A stretch of 64,000 bases of DNA from Sinorhizobium medicae. Its GTDB lineage: Bacteria > Pseudomonadota > Alphaproteobacteria > Rhizobiales > Rhizobiaceae. The notes under the pieces were generated by a model. It did not search any database and was not told the origin of the DNA. It saw nothing but the letters and a program-made list of their open reading frames with translations. The stretch lies in NCBI RefSeq assembly GCF_007827695.1, contig NZ_VITA01000001.1, positions 496,001-560,000 on the forward strand, given 5' to 3'. Shown in pieces: positions 52,909 through 62,656 of the stretch. Every line of letters starts with the position of its first letter. Within the stretch, counting starts at the first letter, position 1. The translations under genes and the position numbers were made by a program.

Positions 52909-54567
52909 ATGGCGATCACCCGGAATGACGCGACTTTGCGTGCGTATCGTCCCGCCAAGGAATTTGCCGGGGCGGCGCGTGAATGGTTGTTGCGTACCGA
53001 CCCGGAACGCCTGATTTGCCTGGGTCGCGTGATCACCGCAGTCTTTGCGATACTGGCGATCTATCTCGATCCCACCCGTCCGAACTCGATGCTTTACGAG
53101 TCTCGTCTTGTTCTCGGCCTCTACCTTCTCCTCGCGGTTGCCCTGGTGTTTTTTCCACTGCGGTTTTCGTTCGTCAGCCCCGTGCACCTGCTGATCCACG
53201 GCGTCGACGCCGCCGTCGTCGGTTGGCTGACCTTTCTGACGAACGAACTGGCGAGCCCGTTCTTCTCTATTCTGCCTTTCGTGATCCTTGCCATGACGAT
53301 GCGCTGGGGGCTCAAGGGTGCCTCGCTGGGGGCGCTGATCGCGCTGATCGTTCAGCTCGTGGTGGGGCTTCCCGATCTCCTGGATGGGGACGCCGAGCTC
53401 AACATATTCATCATGCGTTCGATCTATTTTGTGCTTATCGCGGCGACGCTCGGCTATTTCGGGGCGTATCGGGAACGAAGCCGGCAGCGCCTTGCGCAGC
53501 TCGCGCAATGGCCGTCTGGCGCGATCGGCGAGGACCGCCTATCCTGGTTGAGCATCGTCCTGCAGCATGCTTCCGGCGTTCTGGGAGATGCGCATCTGCT
53601 CGTCATCTGGCGCGAACAGGAGTTCGAGTCCGGATGCGCCGCATTCTGGACGAGTGGTCGGCTCCAATTGGCTGACCTGAGGGATCCTGAATTCTGGCGG
53701 CGCCATGATCCCGATGGCTGCGACGAACGCCATTCGAGGAGCGGTGAGGCCCTGAACGGCCTTTTCGCCGATCTGCCCCAGATCCACGCGAATGCCGGCC
53801 GGCCAAATTGCAAGGTGGTTTCCGCGGCCTTTTCGAGCCTCCGTTACCGGGGCCGCGTTTTCGTTATAAGCTACGCAAATTCAACCGACGACATGAAAGA
53901 CCTGACTCAGATCATCGCAACGCGCGTCGGGACGGAGCTCGAGCGTGTCGCTCTCATCCAGGCTGCCCGTGCCGAAGGGCGAATGCGACTCGCTCGCGAC
54001 CTGCATGACAGCGTGCTTCAGAATCTCACGGCCGCGCGCCTCAAACTGAAGCTCATCGGTGAAGCTTTCCCCGATGGCGCAAGGCAGAAGCTGATGGAGG
54101 TGGGTTCGCTCATTCTCGAGCAACAGCAATGCGTGCGCAAATTCGTCGATGAGAACCGGCCCGGAGAGGAGGGCAATCTCGCGAGGCTCGATCAGGACCT
54201 GCCGGAATTTCTCGACCTTCTGCGAATGCAGTGGAGTTGCAGCATCGACGTTTCGATCGGATCGCCTGGAATGATGGTCCCGCGATGGATGCTTTTCGAG
54301 ATAATGCAGCTGATTTCCGAGGCTGTCGCCAATGCAGTGCGCCATGGACGAGCCACAGTGGTGCGGATCGGCTTTATCGGGAGCGCAGGCCTTCTGGAAC
54401 TGGATATTTCCGATAACGGCACAGGAATAGCGGATGGACTCACGTCCAAGAAGCCCTTCTCGCTGTCGCAACGTATTGCGGAACTCGGCGGCAGTCTGGC
54501 AATTTGCCGGAGTTCGCCGGGGCTCGGTCTGACGATCACGCTGCCGCTAAAGCCGGGGCTCAGATGA
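52909..54567 (+). CDS. Membrane sensor histidine kinase (NarX/DesK-type)
   Basis: A 552-residue kinase. Five to six N-terminal transmembrane segments (about residues 35-175) are followed by a GAF-like cytosolic region. The HisKA_3 dimerisation domain has the phospho-accepting His366 in RLARDLHDSVLQNLTAARL, and the HATPase domain contains AVANAVRHG and SDNGTGIADG (D502). It phosphorylates the LuxR-type regulator encoded next, whose start overlaps its stop. The signal is unknown. Confidence 0.9.
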   Translation: MAITRNDATLRAYRPAKEFAGAAREWLLRTDPERLICLGRVITAVFAILAIYLDPTRPNSMLYESRLVLGLYLLLAVALVFFPLRFSFVSPVHLLIHGVDAAVVGWLTFLTNELASPFFSILPFVILAMTMRWGLKGASLGALIALIVQLVVGLPDLLDGDAELNIFIMRSIYFVLIAATLGYFGAYRERSRQRLAQLAQWPSGAIGEDRLSWLSIVLQHASGVLGDAHLLVIWREQEFESGCAAFWTSGRLQLADLRDPEFWRRHDPDGCDERHSRSGEALNGLFADLPQIHANAGRPNCKVVSAAFSSLRYRGRVFVISYANSTDDMKDLTQIIATRVGTELERVALIQAARAEGRMRLARDLHDSVLQNLTAARLKLKLIGEAFPDGARQKLMEVGSLILEQQQCVRKFVDENRPGEEGNLARLDQDLPEFLDLLRMQWSCSIDVSIGSPGMMVPRWMLFEIMQLISEAVANAVRHGRATVVRIGFIGSAGLLELDISDNGTGIADGLTSKKPFSLSQRIAELGGSLAICRSSPGLGLTITLPLKPGLR

Positions 54568-55202
54568 TGCATACGGTGCTGCTCGTCGACGATCATCCGT
54601 TGCTCCTCAGGGGCTTGCAAGACATCATTGCCGCGGCGCCGGACTTCACCATCGTGGGCGCGACCGCGAGCGGGGTCGAAGCCATCTCACTCATATCCCG
54701 CCTCCAGCCCGATATTGCCGTCCTTGACGTGGCCATGCCGGGCATGGGCGGATTGGAGATCCTCAGGGCGCTTCGCGGTACCCACCGTTTTACGAGAGTG
54801 ATTTTCCTGACCGCCACCATCAGCGGACCTCAGGTCGCGGAAGCGCTGAAGATGGGCCTCTCCGGTCTTCTTCTGAAGGAGTATGCGCCGGAAGCGCTGC
54901 TGGACTGCATGCGGCAGGTTGCCATGGGCGGAAAGTGGCTTCCCGCCGATCTGATGGAGAAGGCGTCCCAGGTCAGCGAAGATGTGACCCTGGAAAGGTT
55001 CAGTCTGCTGACGCCACGCGAACGTGAGATCGCAGCGCTGATCTGCGGCGGCCTGTCCAACCGTATGATCGCATCCAGGCTCGGAACATCCGAGGGAACG
55101 ATCGGCATCCACCTGCACAATATCTTTCGCAAGCTGGACATCAGCAATCGCGCGACGCTTGCCGCCCTTCACGTTCAGTACACCAACACTCTGAAAGCCT
55201 GA
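54564..55202 (+). CDS. LuxR/NarL-family response regulator
   Basis: A 212-residue regulator. The receiver domain carries LLVDDHPLL, phospho-acceptor D55 (IAVLDVAMPG), and the conserved threonine and lysine (FLTATIS; LLLKEYAPEA). The C-terminal LuxR HTH is LLTPREREIAALICGGLSNR...EGTIGIHLHNIFRKL. Partner of the kinase encoded upstream (ATG 54564 overlaps its TGA). Targets are unknown; the RTX gene downstream is a possible one. Confidence 0.92.
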   Translation: MMHTVLLVDDHPLLLRGLQDIIAAAPDFTIVGATASGVEAISLISRLQPDIAVLDVAMPGMGGLEILRALRGTHRFTRVIFLTATISGPQVAEALKMGLSGLLLKEYAPEALLDCMRQVAMGGKWLPADLMEKASQVSEDVTLERFSLLTPREREIAALICGGLSNRMIASRLGTSEGTIGIHLHNIFRKLDISNRATLAALHVQYTNTLKA

Positions 55203-55857
55203 GTTCGCAATGGGGTCAGCGCGCCGTCCGCGCGAATAGTGAGGGAAATTCGTCCGGATCAATATATAGTCAAGACCAGAGATCCTAGTTTCCCGGAAAA
55301 TAGTGGGCAGACAATTTCTGCTGAGTTCCGAGTATCCTCCGACGTCCGAGATAGTCTTTATCACTATATGGTTCGGTATATTCCCGCCGGTTGTTTGCGG
55401 TGGCAATATCCCACAGGGATATCTTGCGCAACCAAATGCGACCGGGACAGCACGATGCACTTCAGCGATCCGAACAATTCGGAAGTAGACGGCGAAGAGG
55501 ATCGCCGTCCAATCGCGTATGAGCGCGGGGCCCGGCTCCGCATTACCTCGCCGCCTGCTTTCGCTCTGGCTGGACTTTCGAAACAGGGCTGAATGCAATT
55601 TCGTGAAAAGGAACCGCCAAGACCAGATGCTCAGGTCGAGCCGGCCCCACGCCATTGAACAATATTGATTGTTGCATTTCGAGCGGGAAGCGGACAGCCG
55701 CACAGTTTTTGAATCCCGCGCCGGTACCCGGTGGGATTGCGTGAGCGAAAACACCCAAGAAGCGCATCATCACCAGTGCTCGTTTCTTTCACTAATTCTC
55801 TAAGCCGTGGGCGCAGCGTTCCAGCGTCTCATCAGGAGCCTTCAGGGAGGGATTCCA
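55203..55857. other. 655-bp gene-poor spacer upstream of the RTX gene
   Basis: No convincing gene. The A+T content is locally higher (about 55255-55420 and 55660-55690). A short dyad ATATCCC-ACA-GGGATAT occurs at 55406-55422. An open frame at 55239-55592 lacks a good ribosome site and has no recognisable motif. The region probably holds the RTX gene promoter. Confidence 0.5.
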
Positions 55858-58800
55858 ATGGCAGTCATCAACGGCACTTCTGGAAACAATATTCTCATCG
55901 GCACGGGTTCGGACGACAGCCTCAATGGTTTAGCCGGCGACGACCTGCTTCAGGGACTTGGAGGCGCAGACATCATCAATGGCGGCGCGGGTGTGGACAC
56001 GGCCGACTATCGCGAGAAGGCGGCCCCAATCGTAGTCACATTGACCGGTGCGACGGCGGCGACCGTCTTTATCAATGGCGTCGCGGAGGACACGCTTGCC
56101 AACGTAGAGAACGTTTACGGGGGCTCCGGCGACGACTTTATCACCGGCGACGCGCTGAACAATCTCTTCCGGGGAGGCGGCGGAAACGACGTGCTCGACG
56201 GCGGCGGCGGGAATGATACGGCCGACTATACCGACAAGACAGCCTCCGTCGTGGTCACGCTGGCCGGGGCGACACCTGTGACAGTTTTCGTGAACGGCAT
56301 CGCCGAGGACATGATCAGCAACTTCGAAAACGTCTATGGCGGTTCGGGCGACGACATCCTAACGGGCGATGATCGGGACAACATTCTTCGCGGTGAGGTA
56401 GGAAACGACATTCTCAATGGCGGCATTGGCGCCGATTCCCTGTTCGGTGGCGAGGGCAACGATACCGTCGATGGCGGCAACGGGGTCGACACCTTCGACC
56501 TGCGCGAAAAGACATCCTCCGTCCTCGTGCAGCTCAATGGTGCGAATGGAGCTACAGTCTTCGTCGGCGGCGTTGCGGAGGATACGATCCGCAACGTCGA
56601 GAACATCGTAGGTGGATCGGCAGGCGATACGCTTACCGGCGATGCCGCCGCCAACAAGCTCTCGGGTGCGCGCGGCAACGACTGGCTCATGGGCGGCAGC
56701 GGTGCCGACATACTGGACGGCGGCGAGGACAGCGATACGGCGGACTACAGCGACAAGCAGGCTGCCATCGTCGTGGCGCTGAATGGCGGCAATCCCGTCA
56801 CAGTGACAGTCGGCGGCCTTGCCGAGGACTCGATCGCCAAGATCGAAAACATCGTCGGGGGTTCGGGAGACGATACGCTCAGCGGCGATGCCGCTGCCAA
56901 CACGTTTCGCGGTGGTCTTGGCGCCGACGCGCTTGACGGCGGCTCCGGCAGCGATACCGCGGACTTCAGCGACAAGGCGCAATCCGTCGTGCTTGCCCTC
57001 AACGGAGCGATCGATGCCGTTGCGACCGTCGGCGGAACGGCGGAGGACTCGGTCCGAAACATCGAAAACATCATCGGCGGTGCGGGAAACGATCAGCTCA
57101 CGGGCGATGCCGCCGCCAATATGTTCCGTGGCGGCCTCGGCGCCGATGTGCTGGATGGCGCTGCCGGCAGCGACACGGCGGACTTCAGCGACAAGACGTC
57201 ATCGCTTGTCGTAACTCTGGCCGGCGCGAGCCCGGCAACGGTCCTCGTCGGCGGCATCGCGGAGGATACGCTGCGCAACATCGAGAACATCATCGGCGGT
57301 TCGGGCAACGACGTGTTCGTTGGCGACGGCTTGCAGAACGTGTTCGATGGCGGGGCGGGTACCGACACGGCCGACTATTCGGCCTCGGCGAAGGCGATCG
57401 CTGTAACGCTCAACGGCGCCATTGACGCGAGGGTGTTCATAGGCAACGCGGCCGAGGACACGTTGCGCAACGTCGAAAGCATCACTGGAAGCGCCCTGGC
57501 GGATGTGATCACCGGCGATGCGCTGGCAAACAGCCTCCTCGGGGGCGGCGGCGCCGACCTGCTAAAGGGGGGCGGCGGCCAGGACGTTGTGGATGGCGGC
57601 AGCGGATCAGACACCATAGACTTCGGCGACAAGACCGCTGCCGTCGTCCTGACCCTTGCGGGTGTGGCTAATACGACAGCCACTGTCGGCGGGGTGGCCG
57701 AGGACACGGTCCGCAATATCGAGAACATCTTCGGAGGCGCCGGCGCCGACGTGCTGACAGGCGACGGCAACAGCAACACAATCCGCGGCGGGGCCGGGGC
57801 AGACGGCCTGGACGGCGGCGCGGGGGTCGATACGGCCGATTATCGGGACAAGGTGACGTCGGTTGTCGTCACGCTCAGTGGCGCGAATGCCGCGCTTGTC
57901 AAGGTGGGCGGCCTTAACGAAGATACGATCCGCAACTTCGAAAACGTTGCAGGCGGTTCGGCCGGCGACACGCTTGTCGGCGACGACCTGGCCAATGTGC
58001 TGCTTGGCAATGACGGTGCCGATACGCTGAAAGGCGGCTTGGGCAGTGACGTGCTGGATGGCGGCAATGGCATCGACACTGCGGATTACCTCGAGAAAGC
58101 CGACGCGATCTCCGTCACGCTCAACGGGACCACGAACGCGACGGTCTTGGTCGGCGGAGTTGCGGAAGACGTCATTCGCGGTGTAGAAAACATATTGGCG
58201 GGGTCCGGTGCCGACACACTTGTCGGCGATGGCGCGAGCAACACGTTTCGTGGAGCGCTCGGCGCTGACTTCATCGATGGCGGGGCGGGGTCCGATACGG
58301 CCGATTATCGCGAGAAGGCGGCGGCTGTCGATGTGACCCTCTTCGGCGCCGGTGACAGCTTCGTCTTCGTCGGCGGGGTCGCGGAAGACACAATCCGAAA
58401 CATTGAAAACGTATTCGGCGGCAAGGGCAACGATACGCTGACGGGCGACGACTCCGCCAACACCCTCAATGGCAATGACGGCAAGGATTTGCTTACCGGC
58501 GGCGGCGGAGCGGACATTCTTGACGGTGGGGCGGCCTCCGACACGGCGAACTACCGCGACAAGAGTGCATCGGTTTCCGTCACCCTCAACGGTGCCGCCT
58601 CCACGGCTGTCATGGTCGGCGGGGTGGCCGAGGATACGGTCCGCAATATCGAGAACGTCTGGGGCGGGACCGGCAATGACAGCCTGAGCGGCGACGGCAA
58701 TGCAAATCTGCTGTCGGGCGGCGGCGGAAGCGACATGCTGTCCGGCGGCGCGGGGGCGGATATTTTCCAGTTCGACTTCGCTTTGGGAGCGAGCAATGTC

Positions 58801-59076
58801 GACATGGTTCTGGATTTTACCGCCGGAGACCGGCTCTTTCTGTCGAAGAGCGTTTTCACCAGCCTGAGCGGCGGTTCGCTGGCAAGCAACCAGTTCTACG
58901 CGGCGGCCGGCGCAACGGAGGCGCAAGGCGTGAACCAAAGAGTCGTTTACGATACGACGACGGGCGCGCTCTACTATGATGCTGACGGCAACCTTTCGGG
59001 GCATACGGCCGTGCAGTTTGCAGTCCTCTCTACACAGCCGGGACTGACTGCAGGAGATTTCGTGCTCGTCGTGTGA
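55858..59076 (+). CDS. RTX-type calcium-binding protein with twelve modular repeats
   Basis: A 1072-residue acidic protein, presumably secreted by a type I system. After 47 residues of RTX nonapeptides (NGTSGNNILIGTGSDD), twelve modules follow, each starting TADYxxKxxxVxVTL and containing GGVAEDTIRNIENIxGGSG before one to three G-G-x-G-x-D turns. Module lengths are 73, 91, 82, 73, 73, 64, 82, 73, 82, 73 and 82, differing by multiples of nine. The last module leads into a C-terminal region (DMVLDFTAGDRLFL) of the type-I secretion signal kind, ending FVLVV. No adjacent T1SS genes were found. Such proteins are adhesins or matrix proteins in rhizobia. Confidence 0.9.
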   Translation: MAVINGTSGNNILIGTGSDDSLNGLAGDDLLQGLGGADIINGGAGVDTADYREKAAPIVVTLTGATAATVFINGVAEDTLANVENVYGGSGDDFITGDALNNLFRGGGGNDVLDGGGGNDTADYTDKTASVVVTLAGATPVTVFVNGIAEDMISNFENVYGGSGDDILTGDDRDNILRGEVGNDILNGGIGADSLFGGEGNDTVDGGNGVDTFDLREKTSSVLVQLNGANGATVFVGGVAEDTIRNVENIVGGSAGDTLTGDAAANKLSGARGNDWLMGGSGADILDGGEDSDTADYSDKQAAIVVALNGGNPVTVTVGGLAEDSIAKIENIVGGSGDDTLSGDAAANTFRGGLGADALDGGSGSDTADFSDKAQSVVLALNGAIDAVATVGGTAEDSVRNIENIIGGAGNDQLTGDAAANMFRGGLGADVLDGAAGSDTADFSDKTSSLVVTLAGASPATVLVGGIAEDTLRNIENIIGGSGNDVFVGDGLQNVFDGGAGTDTADYSASAKAIAVTLNGAIDARVFIGNAAEDTLRNVESITGSALADVITGDALANSLLGGGGADLLKGGGGQDVVDGGSGSDTIDFGDKTAAVVLTLAGVANTTATVGGVAEDTVRNIENIFGGAGADVLTGDGNSNTIRGGAGADGLDGGAGVDTADYRDKVTSVVVTLSGANAALVKVGGLNEDTIRNFENVAGGSAGDTLVGDDLANVLLGNDGADTLKGGLGSDVLDGGNGIDTADYLEKADAISVTLNGTTNATVLVGGVAEDVIRGVENILAGSGADTLVGDGASNTFRGALGADFIDGGAGSDTADYREKAAAVDVTLFGAGDSFVFVGGVAEDTIRNIENVFGGKGNDTLTGDDSANTLNGNDGKDLLTGGGGADILDGGAASDTANYRDKSASVSVTLNGAASTAVMVGGVAEDTVRNIENVWGGTGNDSLSGDGNANLLSGGGGSDMLSGGAGADIFQFDFALGASNVDMVLDFTAGDRLFLSKSVFTSLSGGSLASNQFYAAAGATEAQGVNQRVVYDTTTGALYYDADGNLSGHTAVQFAVLSTQPGLTAGDFVLVV

Positions 59077-59141
59077 TCGCCTTGGAGCGAACCCGGAGCC
59101 CGCTTCGTGCGGGCATCCGGCTTCGATCACCTCCGATCCTG

Positions 59142-59166
59142 GGAACACCTGCCCCAGCTCCGTGTT
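59142..59166 (+). promoter_or_regulatory. RpoE2-like promoter
   Basis: GGAAC-N16-TGTT, 72 bp before the alcohol dehydrogenase gene. Confidence 0.55.
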
Positions 59167-59238
59167 TGGAGGAATGTGAAGGACGAGCAGAGCGCCGTCC
59201 TTTTCTTTTTCTTCCAGCGATTGACAAGGAGCTCCGAC

Positions 59239-60408
59239 GTGAAAGCGCTGACATGGCACGGCAAGGGCGATATCCGTTGCGAGAGCGTGCCCGATCCTGA
59301 AATCAAGGATGAACGAGACGTCATCATCAAGGTCACGGCCTGTGCGATTTGCGGATCGGACGTTCATATTTTCCACGGCCTCATCCCATCCATGGAGAAT
59401 GGCGACGTTCTGGGCCATGAAACCATGGGAGAGGTCGTGGAAGTCGGCAGCGGCGCCTCCAATCTGAAGGTTGGCGACCGGGTGGTCGTACCGTTTACCA
59501 TTTCCTGCGGGGAGTGCTTTTTCTGCCGGAAGGGCTTCTATTCGGCGTGCGAGCGGACCAACCCCGACCGGGAGAAGGCAGCGAAGCTCTGGGGCAATTC
59601 ACCCGCCGGTCTGTTCGGCTACTCCCATCTCCTCGGAGGCTATAGCGGCGGACAGGCGGAGTATCTCCGGGTGCCGCACGCCGATGTCGGACCGATCAAG
59701 GTCCCGGACGAGCTGACGGACGAGCAGGCGCTCTTCCTCTCCGATATCTTTCCAACCGGCTATATGGCGGCGGAGTTCTGCGACATCGAGCCTGCCCAGA
59801 CGATAGCCGTCTGGGGTTGCGGTCCGGTGGGACAGATGGCGATCCGTTCGGCATTCCTGCTCGGCGCCGAGCGGGTCATCGCGATAGACACGATTGCGGA
59901 GCGGCTGAGACTTGCAGAGACCGCCGGCGCCGTGACGCTCGATTACATAGCGGAGGACATTTACGACCGTATCATGGAGATCACGCACGGCAGGGGGGCC
60001 GATGCCTGTATCGATGCGGTGGGGACGGAGGCTGACAGCCGTGCAAGCCTGGGTTCCCTCGTCGATCGCGTGAAGGTCGCAACGTTCATGGGAACGGACC
60101 GGCCACATGTGCTTCGACAGGCGATCCATTGCTGCAGGAACTTCGGCACTGTTTCCGTCGTCGGTGTCTATGGCGGCTATCTTGATAAGGTCCCGTTCGG
60201 TTCGGCGATCAACCGCGGGCTGACGTTCAGAATGGCTCAGACGCCTGTGCAGCGCTATCTGCCGGCGCTCCTCGACCGCATAGAAAAGGGCGAGATCGAT
60301 CCCTCATTCGTGGTGACCCACCGCGGCGGGCTCGCCGACGGCCCCGAACTCTACAAGACTTTCGCGGAAAGGAAGGACGGCTGCATCAAGGTGGTCCTCA
60401 GACCGTGA
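59239..60408 (+). CDS. Zinc-dependent alcohol dehydrogenase (formaldehyde dehydrogenase-like MDR)
   Basis: A 389-residue medium-chain dehydrogenase. Catalytic-zinc residues are in [12 protein letters not shown] and [12 protein letters not shown], the structural zinc lobe is [15 protein letters not shown], and the Rossmann motif is GCGPVGQMA. The long insert and length place it with glutathione-independent formaldehyde dehydrogenase-like enzymes. GTG 59239 has AAGGAG seven bases upstream. An RpoE2-like site precedes it, so it may serve during stress. Confidence 0.9.
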   Translation: MKALTWHGKGDIRCESVPDPEIKDERDVIIKVTACAICGSDVHIFHGLIPSMENGDVLGHETMGEVVEVGSGASNLKVGDRVVVPFTISCGECFFCRKGFYSACERTNPDREKAAKLWGNSPAGLFGYSHLLGGYSGGQAEYLRVPHADVGPIKVPDELTDEQALFLSDIFPTGYMAAEFCDIEPAQTIAVWGCGPVGQMAIRSAFLLGAERVIAIDTIAERLRLAETAGAVTLDYIAEDIYDRIMEITHGRGADACIDAVGTEADSRASLGSLVDRVKVATFMGTDRPHVLRQAIHCCRNFGTVSVVGVYGGYLDKVPFGSAINRGLTFRMAQTPVQRYLPALLDRIEKGEIDPSFVVTHRGGLADGPELYKTFAERKDGCIKVVLRP

Positions 60409-60451
60409 CGGCTCGCCGGCGGGCGGAAAGGCTCGGCCGGGTGATGACGCA

Positions 60452-61162
60452 TCAGAGTTCGAGTATGGCGTAGGGTCTGCCCGTCGGCTTTTCGACATGG
60501 GCGGCGACATTGAAGACCGGAGCCCCGCCGGGTGTCTTTCCTTGATAGGCGCCTTTGTGGGCATGGCCGTGGACGACGGCGCTCACCTTGAAACGGTCGA
60601 TGGTCTCCGCAAGACGCGAGGACCCGAGAAACGGATAGATCTCCTTGGGCTCTCCGTCGACGGTTTCGGGAATGGGCGAGTAGTGCAACACGACGAGCGC
60701 GCGCTCTGCCCTGGTCGCCCTCAATGCGTTTTCGAGCCGGATCGCTTCGTCGACGCTCGTTCCGACCATGGTCTTTATCGCCGCTTCGCCGAAGGCACCC
60801 AGCATGTGCCGCCCGAAGCCGCCGATGAAACCCTTCGTTCCGCAGAAGCCGACGCCCGCGATTTCGATGCTTTGACCATCGAGGAGATGCACACCCGCTT
60901 TCACAAGAATGGACGAGACCTCCTCCACGGCGTCGCATTGATGGTCATGATTGCCGAGCACAGCGACGACCGGAATGGTGCAGGATTTCATATCCGCGGC
61001 GAGCAGTTCTGCTTCCGCAGGCTTTCCCAGGTCCGTCAGGTCGCCGGCAATGACAAGCACATCCGCCGCGCGCGAGACTTCCGCAAACAGGTCCGTGTAG
61101 GAGACCGATCGGTCCTCCTTTACATGCAGGTCCGCCACGGCGGCCACCTTCAGCTTGCTCAT
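60452..61162 (-). CDS. Metallophosphoesterase
   Basis: A 236-residue calcineurin-like phosphoesterase with all metal motifs: ADLHVKED (DxH), VIAGDLTDLG (GD), LGNHDHQCD (GNHD) and VVHGHAHKG (GHxH). The substrate is unknown. Its start overlaps the stop of the nucleotidyltransferase gene (ATGA-type), so the two are translationally coupled and probably act together. Confidence 0.9.
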   Translation of the reverse strand: MSKLKVAAVADLHVKEDRSVSYTDLFAEVSRAADVLVIAGDLTDLGKPAEAELLAADMKSCTIPVVAVLGNHDHQCDAVEEVSSILVKAGVHLLDGQSIEIAGVGFCGTKGFIGGFGRHMLGAFGEAAIKTMVGTSVDEAIRLENALRATRAERALVVLHYSPIPETVDGEPKEIYPFLGSSRLAETIDRFKVSAVVHGHAHKGAYQGKTPGGAPVFNVAAHVEKPTGRPYAILEL

Positions 61163-61977
61163 CAGTCCTTATCCTCAGTTTCCGCGCTGAGGTCGGAGTC
61201 GCCTCCGACGTCAGCGAAACCCCATTCCTTCACATCGATTTCATAGTCGGGTCGAGAGTACATCCTGCCGCGGCAGATCTTCGTCTGGGGCAGTGGCAGG
61301 TCTCTTTGTGCCGCCAGCCGGCTCAAAAGCTCGTCCACCAGCCAGAGCGGAACCTTGTCCCGCTCCGAGGGATAGATCCAGCGGAAGTTCAGGATGTGAA
61401 TGAGCAGGACCTCCCAATGCGCTTCCATGTAACCGAGCAATCTTGTCCAATCGATCCGGTCATAGGCCTTGAGGATCACATGCGCGACGTCGGCACCGTC
61501 GTAGCGGTGGCGAAGCTGAATGAACGACTTGGACCAGACGAGTTCCGTCGGCGCTACGACCTGGCAGATGGAGGGGCCGATCTCCACCGGCAGAGCATTG
61601 GCGAACCAGGAGTCGCTGACCATCATGGTTCCGTTCGGTGATGAGAAGATCACGTCGAAGAAGGATTTGCCCTTGAAAACCTTTCCAAGCCATCGGTCGT
61701 CCTCGATTTCGACGGCATATCCGAGCGCCTTGAAATGATTGAGGATCCGGATGTAGTCACCGGGTTTGCAGAAGACGTCGAGATCCTTTGTCGGCCGCGA
61801 TATTCCGGTATGTGCACTCACGGCAAAAGTCCCCGCGATCAGAAACGGAATTCCCGACCGGCCCAGCTCCGCGATCGCCTCGGCGACGAAGGCCTCGGCT
61901 TCCTCATCCACGAGCTGCGGCAGCGCGAGCGGCTCTGAGGGGCCTTCCGATGGGCTGTGCGGGGTCATTGATGTCAT
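61162..61977 (-). CDS. Nucleotidyltransferase-fold protein
   Basis: A 271-residue protein. Residues 40-75 contain FLIAGTFAVSAHTGISRPTK followed by DLDVF, matching the GG/S...DxD pattern of pol-beta-type nucleotidyltransferases related to the antitoxin/MNT group. The rest (LGKVFKGKSFFDVIF, ELVWSKSFIQLRHRYDGAD) resembles family members of unknown substrate. It is coupled to a metallophosphoesterase and preceded by an RpoE2-like promoter. A nucleotide-signal or protein-modification pair is possible but unproven. Confidence 0.78.
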   Translation of the reverse strand: MTSMTPHSPSEGPSEPLALPQLVDEEAEAFVAEAIAELGRSGIPFLIAGTFAVSAHTGISRPTKDLDVFCKPGDYIRILNHFKALGYAVEIEDDRWLGKVFKGKSFFDVIFSSPNGTMMVSDSWFANALPVEIGPSICQVVAPTELVWSKSFIQLRHRYDGADVAHVILKAYDRIDWTRLLGYMEAHWEVLLIHILNFRWIYPSERDKVPLWLVDELLSRLAAQRDLPLPQTKICRGRMYSRPDYEIDVKEWGFADVGGDSDLSAETEDKD

Positions 61978-62010
61978 ACTGGCCTTCCAAATGAACGGGA
62001 CTCTCGTGAC

Positions 62011-62035
62011 AACACGCCAGTCTTTCGGAAGTTCC
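62011..62035 (-). promoter_or_regulatory. RpoE2-like promoter (minus strand)
   Basis: On the minus strand GGAAC-N16-TGTT, 34 bp before the nucleotidyltransferase gene; divergent from the site at 62135. Confidence 0.55.
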
Positions 62036-62134
62036 GTTGGGGCAGAACGGGCGGCACGCCCTTCAACAACGCGGAATCACTCCTGCAAAATCCGCCGATC
62101 ATTCTGCGGCAATGCGCCCAGGTGCGAACGTGAT

Positions 62135-62160
62135 GGAACCGCCGGCGCGGTCGTGGCGTT
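62135..62160 (+). promoter_or_regulatory. RpoE2-like promoter
   Basis: GGAAC-N17-CGTT, 117 bp before the small protein gene at 62278. Confidence 0.58.
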
Positions 62161-62229
62161 TGTCTGGCAGCTATCGCATGAGTGCCCCGAGCCGAAGCGA
62201 AGGGCAAAACCAATAAGTAAATCAAATCG

Positions 62230-62268
62230 CTACAGCGACCGAGCGCGTCTGTCGATGCGCCGTTGTGG
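62230..62268. repeat. Degenerate CTACAGCG-type repeat
   Basis: The CTACAGCGA arm and inner GCGC...GCGC resemble the hairpin at 50057-50099; the 3' arm has decayed to CGTTGTGG. It ends at the ribosome site of the next gene. Confidence 0.45.
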
Positions 62269-62277
62269 GAGGAGCAT

Positions 62278-62517
62278 ATGCCTGTGATCAGCCCCACCGT
62301 TCATAGCCAGCAGATCAGCCGCGAGCTTGAATGTCAGCGTGCATTAGAGGATGAGTTCCTCGTCCTGACCGCCCTGGCCGAAGAGGCGGGCTGGTCATGG
62401 CAGGAAATCGCGCTCGCGATGATGGAGCTGACCGAGCAATATGTGGCGGCCATGCGCCCCGGTTCGGCGATGGAAGCTCGCTCGCTCCTGCGCATGCACT
62501 CCAAGAGCTTGCACTGA
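62278..62517 (+). CDS. Small hypothetical protein
   Basis: A 79-residue, mostly helical cytosolic protein (DEFLVLTALAEEAGWSWQEI; ALAMMELTEQYVAAMR). I recognise no family. GGAGG lies five bases before ATG 62278. An RpoE2-like promoter is upstream. Confidence 0.7.
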   Translation: MPVISPTVHSQQISRELECQRALEDEFLVLTALAEEAGWSWQEIALAMMELTEQYVAAMRPGSAMEARSLLRMHSKSLH

Positions 62518-62656
62518 CCGAGCCGGGTGGCGAGTGACCGGGGCTGGGTGCCCGTCACCGCCAAAACAGCGCGGAACTGCTCCAAAGTTTTGATTGCCTG
62601 CAATTCCGGGCGGCCCGCGGGCCGCCCTTTCACTTGTCCCCTCGTTCTGAATGCCG

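Noticed and set aside
53620-53640. GTTCGAGTCC resembling a tRNA T-loop
   Set aside because: It lies in the sensor kinase coding region and no cloverleaf can be drawn around it.
55239-55592. A 117-codon frame in the spacer before the RTX gene
   Set aside because: No ribosome site and no family resemblance; kept only as part of the spacer description.
55858-59076. Regularly spaced repeats considered as CRISPR or satellite DNA
   Set aside because: The repeats are protein-coding RTX modules, in frame and divergent at DNA level.
57607-59418. A 603-codon open frame on the minus strand
   Set aside because: Antisense to the repetitive RTX gene; its repetitive sequence mirrors the RTX modules.
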